Shown piece by piece: positions 20,501 to 28,838 of a stretch of 64,000 nucleotides of DNA. The translations under genes were made by a program, and so were the position numbers. Source of the stretch: CADEDV01 sp036383515. Its GTDB lineage: Bacteria > Bacteroidota > Bacteroidia > Chitinophagales > Chitinophagaceae. The stretch's first letter is position 1. Every line of letters begins with the position of its first letter. The notes under the pieces are model-generated. The model searched no databases. It saw nothing but the letters and a program-made list of their open reading frames with translations, and had not been told where the DNA came from. Where the stretch lies: contig DASVOE010000092.1 in NCBI GenBank assembly GCA_036383515.1, forward strand, positions 1-64,000, written 5' to 3'.

Positions 20501-20629
20501 TTGCGAAATGCCTTTTGAGGTTAAGAAGTCAGTTACTGTGCCCTTGATCTTAATTAACTGCGCATCCAGGGAATAACAGGCCAGGAGCATCATTGCTAAA
20601 ACACATGTATATCTATATTTCATCTTCAT
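17504..20629 (-). CDS. SusC/RagA family TonB-linked outer membrane transporter
   Basis: This SusC-type receptor has about 1041 residues. The signal peptide ends CYSLDAQ, followed by a carboxypeptidase-D-like regulatory domain (about 25-105). The plug carries the SusC signatures LQGKVPGLEI, GGARSLYTTNEPLLVVDGLPV, DIESITVLRDAAAAGIYGSRAANGVIVITTK, then a 22-strand-type barrel ending FMAGLRIGL. I chose the methionine at 20629 because it gives a normal signal peptide; the frame runs open to 20662. It imports the ligand captured by the SusD partner 62 bases downstream, using TonB energy. It is the second SusC of the operon, and it is quite divergent from the first (25556-28807), so the two pairs probably take different oligomers. 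Confidence 0.94.
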   Translation of the reverse strand: MKMKYRYTCVLAMMLLACYSLDAQLIKIKGTVTDFLTSKGISQTNISVKGLAMISTESSGNGTFTIEVPSVYSVLIISYPGYQTKEFPLYGKTSVAVQLVQEGIDVGESTVRLPYYSINQKDLNGSYTVINPGYDKTIQYRDIYQMLQGKVPGLEINSYSGVPGEGSKINLGGARSLYTTNEPLLVVDGLPVNNLVFDQSVVRGNIYNYLGDINVKDIESITVLRDAAAAGIYGSRAANGVIVITTKGGTHGKTFLDVSVQQGITLRQKSLPVMDASQYLPYLSEKINRQGIDQQTRNQQFPFFTNTDKTNSLYWTYANNTDWQKQVTRNAFSKNYYVNLRGGDATSKYSFNVGFDDADGVGKGINASQFTSRFNLEFRINPKFSAGTNISFSRTLKALMDQGYEERVNPLYLSLVKSPITAPYQKSDGGLDREFFAQPTFDRLSNPLAVTQAVSNDVTNYWLLGNIYAQYDFNNSLKTRIRIGLDRRGLQEDRFTPSNGVVPVNYDLRYNRTSEEQLINQRYLTLEHTITYEKQLNNQNRILAFGGYNFEIARYALNYGYSIGSPSDEFKGLGDGKRLVTKGINEKYNNRSAFANIDYAFREKLFVKGGIRLEQSSKFGENANSGLKINNVPVAVLPYMGLTWRVVGGAAENHSFVDAVDVHTSWGITANQDIPVNARYSLYESKFYTNRPGIVPSSVGNNSIKWETNKSYNAGLNMTFLNKLIGLRFDYFNVVTSDLLVPKAVDGMNGASYYWYNSGKIRNNRIEMGLNTLGHAGNFIWKVDLNIAKNTNKIISLPQGLPIIDGAYGYSSISMQGKPAGLFYGYKGLRVFSTDAQAAASGLMTDKGVPYVAGDYQFQDLKTDGVINESDRQIIGDPNPDFFGGINSSLSYKNFDLDATFSYSVGNEVMNVLRSKLETGAGYENQSIVVLNRWVTNGDKTNIPNTRFADVAGNRRPSSFYVEDGSYFKMRSLTLTYNIKKRISFMRSAQVYFSGYNLFTISKYLGWDPEVAVGQNVFTRGYDFGNYPLAKTFMAGLRIGL

Positions 20630-20715
20630 TCTATTATAGTTTTTTTCAGTTAAATAGTACAACCAACTTCCTCTTTATTATTACCGTACATTCCTGGCCT
20701 TCCACAAGGAATTTG

Positions 20716-22272
20716 TTATTGAACCGGGTTTAATTCAACTAAGTCCACGCAGAATTCATATTTAGCGGCCGTTTTAGGACTTACTCCTGTACAGGTAAAC
20801 GCAAGTTTTACCGGACCATCAGCTGGCACATTAATAATTCCAAGATCAACATTGATCATGCCTGCGGTAATAATATTTAGCGTGGATGTATTTAAGTTTT
20901 GTTTTAAAACCTGGCTTCCATAACTCACAGTTACCAGGGCTCCGTTGGCATCTAAATAATTTTTCAGGTTCACACTATAGTTTCCTTTAGTAACAAATGG
21001 AAAATTAAACTCAACCTTCCCGCCTGCATTTACAAAATTGAATCGTGTAAACTTGCCGGTATAACAGGTGGTATTACTGGTTTGCGATGGTGAAGTATTG
21101 GTTCCACCTGAGAAAATAATATCCGGATTAGTTATCTGTGGCCCGCTGGGGTTAGCCGGGTTAGTAATTTTTGGAAAAGGAAGGAACATAAACCTGGGAC
21201 GGTAAACTACATCAGGTAAAGTGATATCATTTAAAATATCATAAATTCCATTGCTGGCGGGAGTAGCACTTGTTTTAACCTGTGTTGTTGTAACATTGAA
21301 CGGGTTGCCGAATAAATTGGTAAAGGTATTTGTTCCGGCAGCCAGGGAGAATATCTCTTTGCCAATTACAGGATGTGAATATAAATAGTCCAATAAAATT
21401 GCAGTATCACCTGCATAGGGCAATCCTGCAGGGAAATAAACATAGCCAACCGTAGTGTCCTTATGTTTTGTATTTAAAGCGGGGATGATCAGGTTAGCTT
21501 TACCCGCCCTGGCGATAAGCAGGTTAGCAATCACATTATTAACAGCAGTGTTATTCGGCATAAAAACGGTCCTGACAACATTTTCGTTATTTATACCTGT
21601 ACTTGCCAAATAATTGGAAAGTTGCTTATAAATAATGGGTTGCTGGTATACAGGCTGATTCAATGTATCATACCCGATCTTTATATTCTTATCAACATCT
21701 ACTACGTATTTAAAACTTGAATCGATATAAGTCTTAAAGAAAGATAACTCTGGTGTTGTTGCAATAATATCATACAAATTAGCAATGGGGAAAATCACTC
21801 TTTCAACTTCCTGGATTACACCATTCACAGCTTTACTGTTCAGGCCTTTTAATGTTATTCCATTAACAGATGGGGTGCCGGTAAATTTTAATAATTTACC
21901 CGACATAGAAAGAATATAGGTATTGTTCATCCCATCGGTATATATATTGGAATTAGCGATGTGCATCCCAATAATTTTTTTCAGCGCTGCAATGTTCGTT
22001 GTAGTGTCTATACCGGTAAAAGCGCCGTTCTTAAGTGCAAAAACTGTATACGTCCCTCCGCTTTTAAGTATTGTATCATAACCCGTTTTGGTAACAAGGC
22101 TTACAAACTGGCTGTAGTCCGGGTTTTTTGACAATAATTCAAACACAGAACCATTTTTAAGATAATCTGGTGTTACATAATGCTCGTCCCATTTTTTATT
22201 ACAGGAAAATACAGTTAGTATCAGTAAGCCAATAACAAGCTTGCTTTTTATCATTCTTATAAATTTTTTCAT
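20716..22272 (-). CDS. FAS1 (fasciclin) domain lipoprotein with C-terminal beta-sandwich
   Basis: This 518-residue lipoprotein has its lipobox in LTVFSCNKK. A first FAS1 domain spans about 40-155, with TYTVFALKNGAF and the closing NGVIQEVERVIFP. A second, more divergent FAS1-like domain follows (about 165-350). The C-terminal 120 residues (FTRFNFVNAGGKVEFNFPF to the end) look like a carbohydrate-binding-type beta-sandwich. FAS1 domains mediate adhesion and ligand binding. Proteins of this kind often accompany SusC/SusD pairs in Chitinophagaceae-type genomes. It lies between two SusCD pairs in one operon, so a surface glycan-binding or assembly role is likely. Confidence 0.85.
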   Translation of the reverse strand: MKKFIRMIKSKLVIGLLILTVFSCNKKWDEHYVTPDYLKNGSVFELLSKNPDYSQFVSLVTKTGYDTILKSGGTYTVFALKNGAFTGIDTTTNIAALKKIIGMHIANSNIYTDGMNNTYILSMSGKLLKFTGTPSVNGITLKGLNSKAVNGVIQEVERVIFPIANLYDIIATTPELSFFKTYIDSSFKYVVDVDKNIKIGYDTLNQPVYQQPIIYKQLSNYLASTGINNENVVRTVFMPNNTAVNNVIANLLIARAGKANLIIPALNTKHKDTTVGYVYFPAGLPYAGDTAILLDYLYSHPVIGKEIFSLAAGTNTFTNLFGNPFNVTTTQVKTSATPASNGIYDILNDITLPDVVYRPRFMFLPFPKITNPANPSGPQITNPDIIFSGGTNTSPSQTSNTTCYTGKFTRFNFVNAGGKVEFNFPFVTKGNYSVNLKNYLDANGALVTVSYGSQVLKQNLNTSTLNIITAGMINVDLGIINVPADGPVKLAFTCTGVSPKTAAKYEFCVDLVELNPVQ

Positions 22273-22315
22273 TTGCGAAATTTTATAATTTCATTCATAG
22301 CCATTACGTCTATGA

Positions 22316-23962
22316 TTAAGGAACGGGTCTTAAGGCAATTTGATACCAATAAATACTGGTAGCTGTCGTGATCGTTTGAATTTTAAGTTTATGCGGACCA
22401 TTTTCCGTAAGCTTAACTGTTCCTAACCTCATGGATGATATTGCACAGGATCCCGGCCAGTTTTGGGCAGTTTCTCCATAAGAGTTTTTGTAGTTACTCA
22501 TATCATGAATACCCCCCAATTGCTTACCATCAAAAAAGGTTAATATGGTTCCGGTACTGGTTACCCCTACCATTAATACATCGTATGTTCCTTTAAAAAT
22601 GGGCTTGGTTGTAATTTCCATCCAATAGGGAGTAGAGGTAACATTCACCCTCATTATAAAATCGCCGCACACCCTGCCATAATTTGTAGCCCAAACGCCC
22701 GTCCCTGTCGGTATTTCTGATTTGAACCACCATAACGAAGTCTGCAGGTAAGGATCATTTTTGAGCCTGTCGAATTGATCACCGAAAGTACTAACGGTTC
22801 CATCGGGCAATGTGATCGTGCGATCTTCAGGAGCTCCGAAGATGTATTGAACTACTTGAATAGGTCTGGGAGTAAAAACGGGCATTACCGATGTGATAGA
22901 ATTTACGATACCATTTTTTGTAATCTGGTTGCTTTTGGTGAAATCCAGTTTTATTTCTGAAGTAACATTCGTAGTATCGTTTTTACCTGTTACAGGATTG
23001 AAGGTTATTACCTGCTGCGTGTTTTTATTGATACCGATGCCGGGGCTAACAGTAAATATCTGGTAATTCCCTTTGTTAAAGGTTTCAATGAAGTCTTCCC
23101 TGATATCAGAAACAAAATACCTGCGGTCTATAATATGGTACCGGAGAAAGATGTTAAGAGAGTCTGCAATGTTTGTATAATTTTTTGTGGTATTATAGGT
23201 ATTCGAAAACTTTTTGGCCAGGTCATCAAAAGAATTGATACCGGCATTTTTTAATACTTGGTCTGTTTCAAGAAAAACCGTAAGGAATTTCATAGATGGT
23301 TTGCCCGCAACCAGCTTGCTGCTGTCATAAAATGTTTTATTTAATATAGCAGTATCCACACCTGTTTTTTGAAAACCTTCTGCCATAATAGAATACTCCG
23401 GCTGGGCTTTTATCCATGCCATCAAATTTTGTGAAGGCGGTTCAAGCACATCATCTATTATATGGATTACACCGTTTGTTACAGGAATATTAAGCGTATC
23501 AACGTTTACTGTATTATTTAATGTAACATTTTTTAGTCCCCTTGAAATATCCATGCGGATATAGCTTCCTTCAACAGTAGGCGCAGGAAGAGATCCTGAT
23601 TGAAAAGAACCGGATTCAAATTGCTGTGCATACACATGGTATTTCAATAACCTGGTAAGCGTATCAAGGTTCATTTGTGAAAGACCGGATATTCTTTTCC
23701 TGTCAAAATATTTTTTAAACGCCGCGTCGGTAGGCGCAAACAAGGTCATTGTTCCATACAGATTGAATACAGCGGATAATTTGGTAGTATCCAGGGCCCG
23801 CACCAATATGGAGTAAGAAGGATTGTTTCTAACATACGCCAACATGGATTTGTTGGTCGGATCCAGCTTGAGGTTACCAGGATCTGTCTCACGTTTACAT
23901 GAAAATAAACCGAAAACCATCCAACCTATCAACAGAAGTTTACAAATATTCAGAAGCTTCAT
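22316..23962 (-). CDS. FAS1 (fasciclin) domain lipoprotein with C-terminal beta-sandwich
   Basis: This 548-residue lipoprotein has lipobox MVFGLFSCKR. FAS1 domain 1 covers about 35-175, with the two family boxes MTLFAPTDAAFKKYF and NGVIHIIDDVLEP. FAS1-like domain 2 covers about 180-365 (FLRYHIID, KNGIVNSITSV). The C-terminal part (about 370-548), with YWMEITTKPIFKGTYDVLM and HKLKIQTI, looks like a ligand-binding beta-sandwich similar in placement to that of the next gene. It sits 17 bases after the SusD start-to-stop block at 23980 and 43 bases before the other FAS1 gene. The two share layout and probably arose by duplication. Confidence 0.86.
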   Translation of the reverse strand: MKLLNICKLLLIGWMVFGLFSCKRETDPGNLKLDPTNKSMLAYVRNNPSYSILVRALDTTKLSAVFNLYGTMTLFAPTDAAFKKYFDRKRISGLSQMNLDTLTRLLKYHVYAQQFESGSFQSGSLPAPTVEGSYIRMDISRGLKNVTLNNTVNVDTLNIPVTNGVIHIIDDVLEPPSQNLMAWIKAQPEYSIMAEGFQKTGVDTAILNKTFYDSSKLVAGKPSMKFLTVFLETDQVLKNAGINSFDDLAKKFSNTYNTTKNYTNIADSLNIFLRYHIIDRRYFVSDIREDFIETFNKGNYQIFTVSPGIGINKNTQQVITFNPVTGKNDTTNVTSEIKLDFTKSNQITKNGIVNSITSVMPVFTPRPIQVVQYIFGAPEDRTITLPDGTVSTFGDQFDRLKNDPYLQTSLWWFKSEIPTGTGVWATNYGRVCGDFIMRVNVTSTPYWMEITTKPIFKGTYDVLMVGVTSTGTILTFFDGKQLGGIHDMSNYKNSYGETAQNWPGSCAISSMRLGTVKLTENGPHKLKIQTITTATSIYWYQIALRPVP

Positions 23963-23979
23963 ATAATTTTCATTTTATA

Positions 23980-25539
23980 TTATTGATAATATGGATTTTG
24001 AACAAGTTGGGGATTCGCTGCCAATGCATCGGCATTAAGCGGCAAATACCAGCTAAGCGGATCTTTTACTCTTGGATCAATAATCAATTGGTTCACTCCC
24101 GTAAAAGAATTAAGTACCCTGTCAATTAAAAATTCTTTGTGTGCATAGTTGTCGCGGGACGCAAACCTCATCAGGTCGAACCAGCGTTTGCCTTCTCCAA
24201 TAAATTCCCTTCCTCTTTCATCCAGTATGATATCATCCATTTGAAGTGTTGTTGTAGCAGAAACGATGGGAAAAGATGTAATACCATAAGCCCTGTACCT
24301 TACTTCATTTACAAGATCGCAGGCTACTTTCAACTGTACCGGATCATCCACATAGCGGTGAGCCAGCGCTTCTGCTTTCATTAATAGTACATCCGGGTAA
24401 CGATAGAATATCCAACGCGGATCGTTTGTTGAGCTATTATACTTAAGAATAAAACGGGTAGAAGGATCGTAACTTACTTTGCTTGCTGCTGGTGGAGTTG
24501 GACCTGCGGGCGGAGCAAATCCACGGTAATCAGGAGATGTGTAAGCTGTAAAAAGATTATCAGTTAAAGTAGTAACCAGGAAATAAGTGGCAAACCAGCT
24601 TTTTAAATCGTTGACCTGGTTATTCAATTTTGAATTAGCATACGTTTCAAAGATTGTTTCATCTGAATTGCCAACAAGGTAAATACTTCCGAAGTTAACT
24701 CCCGGAACCATAAAGTATCTTCTGGAATTGATAACAGCATTCAGGTTTTCTATTGCTTTATCATAAAGAATATTCTTGTTTGCACTACCGGAAGAAGTGG
24801 CAGCCTTCCAAAGATAAACATCGGCTAAAACCATTTCTGCAGTATGCTTCGTAGCACGGCTGCGACTATATTGAGAATTGGTATACCATTCAGGCAATGT
24901 ACGTTTAGCTGTTTCAAGGTCTATAATGATCCGGCTCAATACAGAATCATCTGTCGACTTTGCAACGTTAAAATTCTGTTGATCAGTTTCTGATGGATCG
25001 AGTACCAATGGAACATCACGGAATGCACGTACCAGCCAGAAATAAGCATACGCTCTTAAAAAATAAGCCTCACCGGTTAATTGGTCCATATCCTGTACGG
25101 TAAAAGCAGGATCTTTCGTTACAATCGGTGGGATGTTCTTTATGGCCTGGTTTGCAAAATTTATTATCCTGTATAAAGAAGTATAATTAGTAGTAATATC
25201 TGTAGCTGCAGGCAGAAGCAGATCCATATTCGCTTTTGCCTCTTGTCCGGTAGGCAATTTGGAAGAATTACTTGCCAATTGATCCGCACGCATCTCTCCC
25301 CAGTAAATAAAGCATTCAACTGCAGATAAACCTTTGGAAGTTGTGGATTTTGTTGACCCCAGGTTTGAATAAATACCTCCAATTGCTGCTATTGCCTGGT
25401 CTTCAGACAGCCAAAACTGATCTAATGTTAATTTTCCCTGCGGAGGAACGTCCAGTAACTTTTTACAAGAGACTGATCCGGCAACTAACGTAATCAGCAG
25501 TAATGTTATTCGCAAATTTTTTATTCTCATTCTGAACAT
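23980..25539 (-). CDS. RagB/SusD family outer-membrane glycan-binding lipoprotein
   Basis: This 519-residue SusD homologue has lipobox VAGSVSCKK. Characteristic stretches are LDVPPQGKLTLDQFW, AIAAIGGIYSNL, LTGEAYFLRAYAYFWLVRAFRDVPLVL, RYPDVLLMKAEALA and the C-terminal ILDERGREFIGEGKRWFDLMRF. It is shorter than the SusD at 15747. The first or the fourth codon may be the start; both give a good signal peptide. It pairs with the SusC immediately upstream (25556-28807, 16-base gap). Confidence 0.94.
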   Translation of the reverse strand: MFRMRIKNLRITLLLITLVAGSVSCKKLLDVPPQGKLTLDQFWLSEDQAIAAIGGIYSNLGSTKSTTSKGLSAVECFIYWGEMRADQLASNSSKLPTGQEAKANMDLLLPAATDITTNYTSLYRIINFANQAIKNIPPIVTKDPAFTVQDMDQLTGEAYFLRAYAYFWLVRAFRDVPLVLDPSETDQQNFNVAKSTDDSVLSRIIIDLETAKRTLPEWYTNSQYSRSRATKHTAEMVLADVYLWKAATSSGSANKNILYDKAIENLNAVINSRRYFMVPGVNFGSIYLVGNSDETIFETYANSKLNNQVNDLKSWFATYFLVTTLTDNLFTAYTSPDYRGFAPPAGPTPPAASKVSYDPSTRFILKYNSSTNDPRWIFYRYPDVLLMKAEALAHRYVDDPVQLKVACDLVNEVRYRAYGITSFPIVSATTTLQMDDIILDERGREFIGEGKRWFDLMRFASRDNYAHKEFLIDRVLNSFTGVNQLIIDPRVKDPLSWYLPLNADALAANPQLVQNPYYQ

Positions 25540-25555
25540 TTTTTTACTAATAAAC

Positions 25556-28500
25556 TTAAAAATTTATCCAGCAGCCCACGGTATAAGTAATTGGCTGCGG
25601 CGTTAATGCATTATCCTGACCGAAAGCAAATGGATCGTTGCTATTGCCGCCTATTGAAGGATCAACCCCGGAATATTTGGTTAATAAATACAGGTTTGAT
25701 ACCGTAAGAGCAATCTTGGCACTTCTCAATTTTATTTTATCCAACACTTTACGCTGCAGGTTATACGCCAGCGAAAGCGTATTGAATTTAATGTAGGAGC
25801 CGTCTTCGATGAAACGATCGCTGCCTACCCAATTATGCCCGGCACCATATAATGCCCTGGGTATATCAGTAACATCGCCAGGTTTTCTCCACCTGCGCAT
25901 TACAGCCTGTGACTGGTTATTGTTTGTGTACATACTTGAGGTTACAACTTTTGCCATATTTACTATATCAAACTTTGATTGATATATAAACGTTGCAAAC
26001 AATTCCCATGGCTTTTTGTAGTTCAACCTGAACATAAAGCCACCAAAATACCTTGGAGTTGCATTACCAATTGCAGTAACATCCTGCTTGTTGATAACGC
26101 CATCATTATTCAGGTCAGCATAATGAGCATCTCCACCAACAAAAGCCTCTCCTTTTTGATTAAGCCATCTTACAGGAACTTTGTTCCCGTTAAAATCAGT
26201 AATGTAATTGCCCTTATCATCTTTAACATAAGCGTCTTCATCCCTGCTATATACTCCAAGCGATTTCAAACCATAAATAGTTCCAAACCTATCCCCAACG
26301 TTTATTAAAGACATGAATAAGCCGTTATCAATTGTATTGCCTCTTATAACTGGTGCACCGTTTGGTAATGACACAACCCGGTTCGATGAATGTGAGATAT
26401 TAAAAGAAACCTGCAGCTTCCAGTCTTTTGATGCAAGAGGCTGTCCCGTAATGGCAAGCTCAGCGGTTTTACCACGAAGGGTGCCAAAATTTTGAGTTAT
26501 AGTTTCAAAACCTGAGCTGTTTGATAATGGAACATCCAATAAAAGATCACGGGTGGTATTTTGGCTTATGTCTGATGTGATACTTAACCGGCCATTCCAC
26601 AACGAAAGGTCAACTCCTAAGTTTACACCAGTTGTTTTTTCCCACCTGAGATTTACGAGTTGAATGTTATCCGGCGTAACACCTGATATATCAATAAACG
26701 GAGCATTTGCGCTGAATGTAAAAGCGTTTGCAGCTGAAACTGTTGGAGCCCGACCGGTAATACCCCAGCTTCCCCGGAATTTAAGATCATCAAGCCATTT
26801 GAATTTTCCTTTTAAGAAGGGCTCTGAAGAAGGTCTCCAAAAACCGGAGACTGCGGGGAAATTACCGAAGCGATTGTTTTTACCAAAAGCTGAATTCCCC
26901 TGCCTGCGCATCGATCCTGAAATTGAATACCGATCGTCATAAAAGTAATAGAATTGTCCTACCACAGATAAATCACGGCTAATGGCTTTACCGGAAGTTA
27001 AAGTTGTTTGTATATCCGTGGCATAAGGCGCAGTTAACGATTCAGAAGGCGAATTTGTTCCCGCCACACTCATATAATACGAATTATTCGCCTGGTAAAT
27101 AGTATACAGGCCACCCATCAGTTTATGCTTTTTGATATTGGCCTGGTAAATGATATCATTCTTAAGATACATTAAGAATGCATTGAGCGGATAAACTGAA
27201 GCGCTGTTTACAGAACTGTTGCTGGTTAAATAAAAATTATTTAACCGGTAAAAATCTGCACCTGTAGCACTATGCGGCAGAAACTTATCCTGGGTTAATG
27301 CCTGGTAAGTAGTAGAAATAAGATTATTGATCTGTAATCCTTTAACTGGACTATATCGGACAGAGATCTTACCATCCAACCTGTTTTCACCATTATAAGA
27401 TAAAGCTTTGTTTACGATAGCCAGGGGATTGTACACATCATTTTGAAATCCGTTGGTGCCAGGAAAGAAATAGGTAGATAAAGAATTACCATATTGATCC
27501 TGTGTATAGATAGGTAATATGGGTGCTTTTCTCAGCGAAATATCACCGGTATTAGAATAGGTACTTTTTTTCTTAGAATCAGAATAAGAAATATCACTCA
27601 TAAACGAAAGTTTATTTGATATCTTATAATCAAAATTGAACCGTCCGCTAACCCTTTCGAATTTGGTTCCGAGCGCAGGGCCCTGGTCGTTGGTATAGCC
27701 AAGACTTACATTATACCTTGCAGCATCACCACCGCCGATGATTGAACCGGAAAGCGTTTCACCAAAACCCTGTTTCATATTCACTTTGTCAGGCCAGTAT
27801 GTATTGTTATTGTAATTCTGATAATCCAAAGAGCTTGGTTCTAAAAACAAATTCCTGATGGCGCTTGTACTCAGGTCCAGGCTAGTTCCGTACCTGTGCT
27901 GGTAAGCTTCAAGGATCATTGTTTTATATTGATCTCCGTTCAGCAATGGTATTGGACGCTGGGGAATTTTTATGGTGCTCATTGAAGTGATGTTAACACG
28001 GGCATTGCCTTTTTCACCCCGCTTTGTCCTGATAACAATTACACCGTTTGAACCATCAGATCCATACAATGCCGTAGCTGCAGCATCCTTTAAAACGCTT
28101 ATGGTTTCAATATCAGAAGGCGAAATATTTACCAGTTCACTTAATCCTTCGGGACTGTTCACATCAACATGTCCCTGTGTTTTAAAAGGAACATCGTCTA
28201 CAACAATCAACGGTCTTGAGCCGAGACCAATAGAATTGGCGCCCCGCACCTGTATGGAGGATCCGGAACCCGGATCACCTGAATTCATGTTGATCATTAA
28301 ACCCGATACCTGCCCTTGCAAAAGCTGATCGACAGATGTAGCCGGCACTTCTTCAAGATCTTTCATTTTAATCGTTGTAATAGCCGATGATTGTAACCGT
28401 TTATCTACATCGAGAAAACCACCGGTGCTGGCTACAGGTGCACGTCTTGCAGAAACGACAACTGCTTCGATTGACTTAGAATCCTGTGACATGGAAACAT

Positions 28501-28807
28501 TTACAGTTATCTTATTTTTTATTGACCGGGCTTCGGTTTTGTATCCAATCTGGCTGAAATATAAAGAGTCATCATTATTAGAAATCTTTATTTGAAAATT
28601 ACCGTTGATATCTGTTGGAACCCCATTAACGATACGTCCATTCGCATCTTTTTCAACAACACTAATACCTTCCAGCGGTTTACCAGTTTCTTTCGCAGTT
28701 ATCTTCCCTTTAATGATAGAAGTATTTTGAGCAGTCAGGTGAACACTGATACATAAAAACACAAGCACCAGGGTTACAGAGAAGTATTTTTGCTTAATCA
28801 TATTCAT
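25556..28807 (-). CDS. SusC/RagA family TonB-linked outer membrane transporter
   Basis: This 1083-residue SusC-type receptor has a signal peptide ending SVHLTAQ, a carboxypeptidase-like regulatory domain (about 30-115), and the plug with LLQGQVSGLMI, IQVRGANSIGLGSRPLIVVDDVPF and the SusC box SVLKDAAATALYGSDGSNGVIVIRTK. The rest is a large beta barrel. It has a calcium-binding-like stretch DLNNDGVINKQD near residue 910, common in this family. The gene is second in the operon after the four-FAS1 lipoprotein and pairs with the SusD at 23980-25539. Confidence 0.95.
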   Translation of the reverse strand: MNMIKQKYFSVTLVLVFLCISVHLTAQNTSIIKGKITAKETGKPLEGISVVEKDANGRIVNGVPTDINGNFQIKISNNDDSLYFSQIGYKTEARSIKNKITVNVSMSQDSKSIEAVVVSARRAPVASTGGFLDVDKRLQSSAITTIKMKDLEEVPATSVDQLLQGQVSGLMINMNSGDPGSGSSIQVRGANSIGLGSRPLIVVDDVPFKTQGHVDVNSPEGLSELVNISPSDIETISVLKDAAATALYGSDGSNGVIVIRTKRGEKGNARVNITSMSTIKIPQRPIPLLNGDQYKTMILEAYQHRYGTSLDLSTSAIRNLFLEPSSLDYQNYNNNTYWPDKVNMKQGFGETLSGSIIGGGDAARYNVSLGYTNDQGPALGTKFERVSGRFNFDYKISNKLSFMSDISYSDSKKKSTYSNTGDISLRKAPILPIYTQDQYGNSLSTYFFPGTNGFQNDVYNPLAIVNKALSYNGENRLDGKISVRYSPVKGLQINNLISTTYQALTQDKFLPHSATGADFYRLNNFYLTSNSSVNSASVYPLNAFLMYLKNDIIYQANIKKHKLMGGLYTIYQANNSYYMSVAGTNSPSESLTAPYATDIQTTLTSGKAISRDLSVVGQFYYFYDDRYSISGSMRRQGNSAFGKNNRFGNFPAVSGFWRPSSEPFLKGKFKWLDDLKFRGSWGITGRAPTVSAANAFTFSANAPFIDISGVTPDNIQLVNLRWEKTTGVNLGVDLSLWNGRLSITSDISQNTTRDLLLDVPLSNSSGFETITQNFGTLRGKTAELAITGQPLASKDWKLQVSFNISHSSNRVVSLPNGAPVIRGNTIDNGLFMSLINVGDRFGTIYGLKSLGVYSRDEDAYVKDDKGNYITDFNGNKVPVRWLNQKGEAFVGGDAHYADLNNDGVINKQDVTAIGNATPRYFGGFMFRLNYKKPWELFATFIYQSKFDIVNMAKVVTSSMYTNNNQSQAVMRRWRKPGDVTDIPRALYGAGHNWVGSDRFIEDGSYIKFNTLSLAYNLQRKVLDKIKLRSAKIALTVSNLYLLTKYSGVDPSIGGNSNDPFAFGQDNALTPQPITYTVGCWINF

Positions 28808-28838
28808 TTATCTTTTAAAAAATAATAATGACCGATAA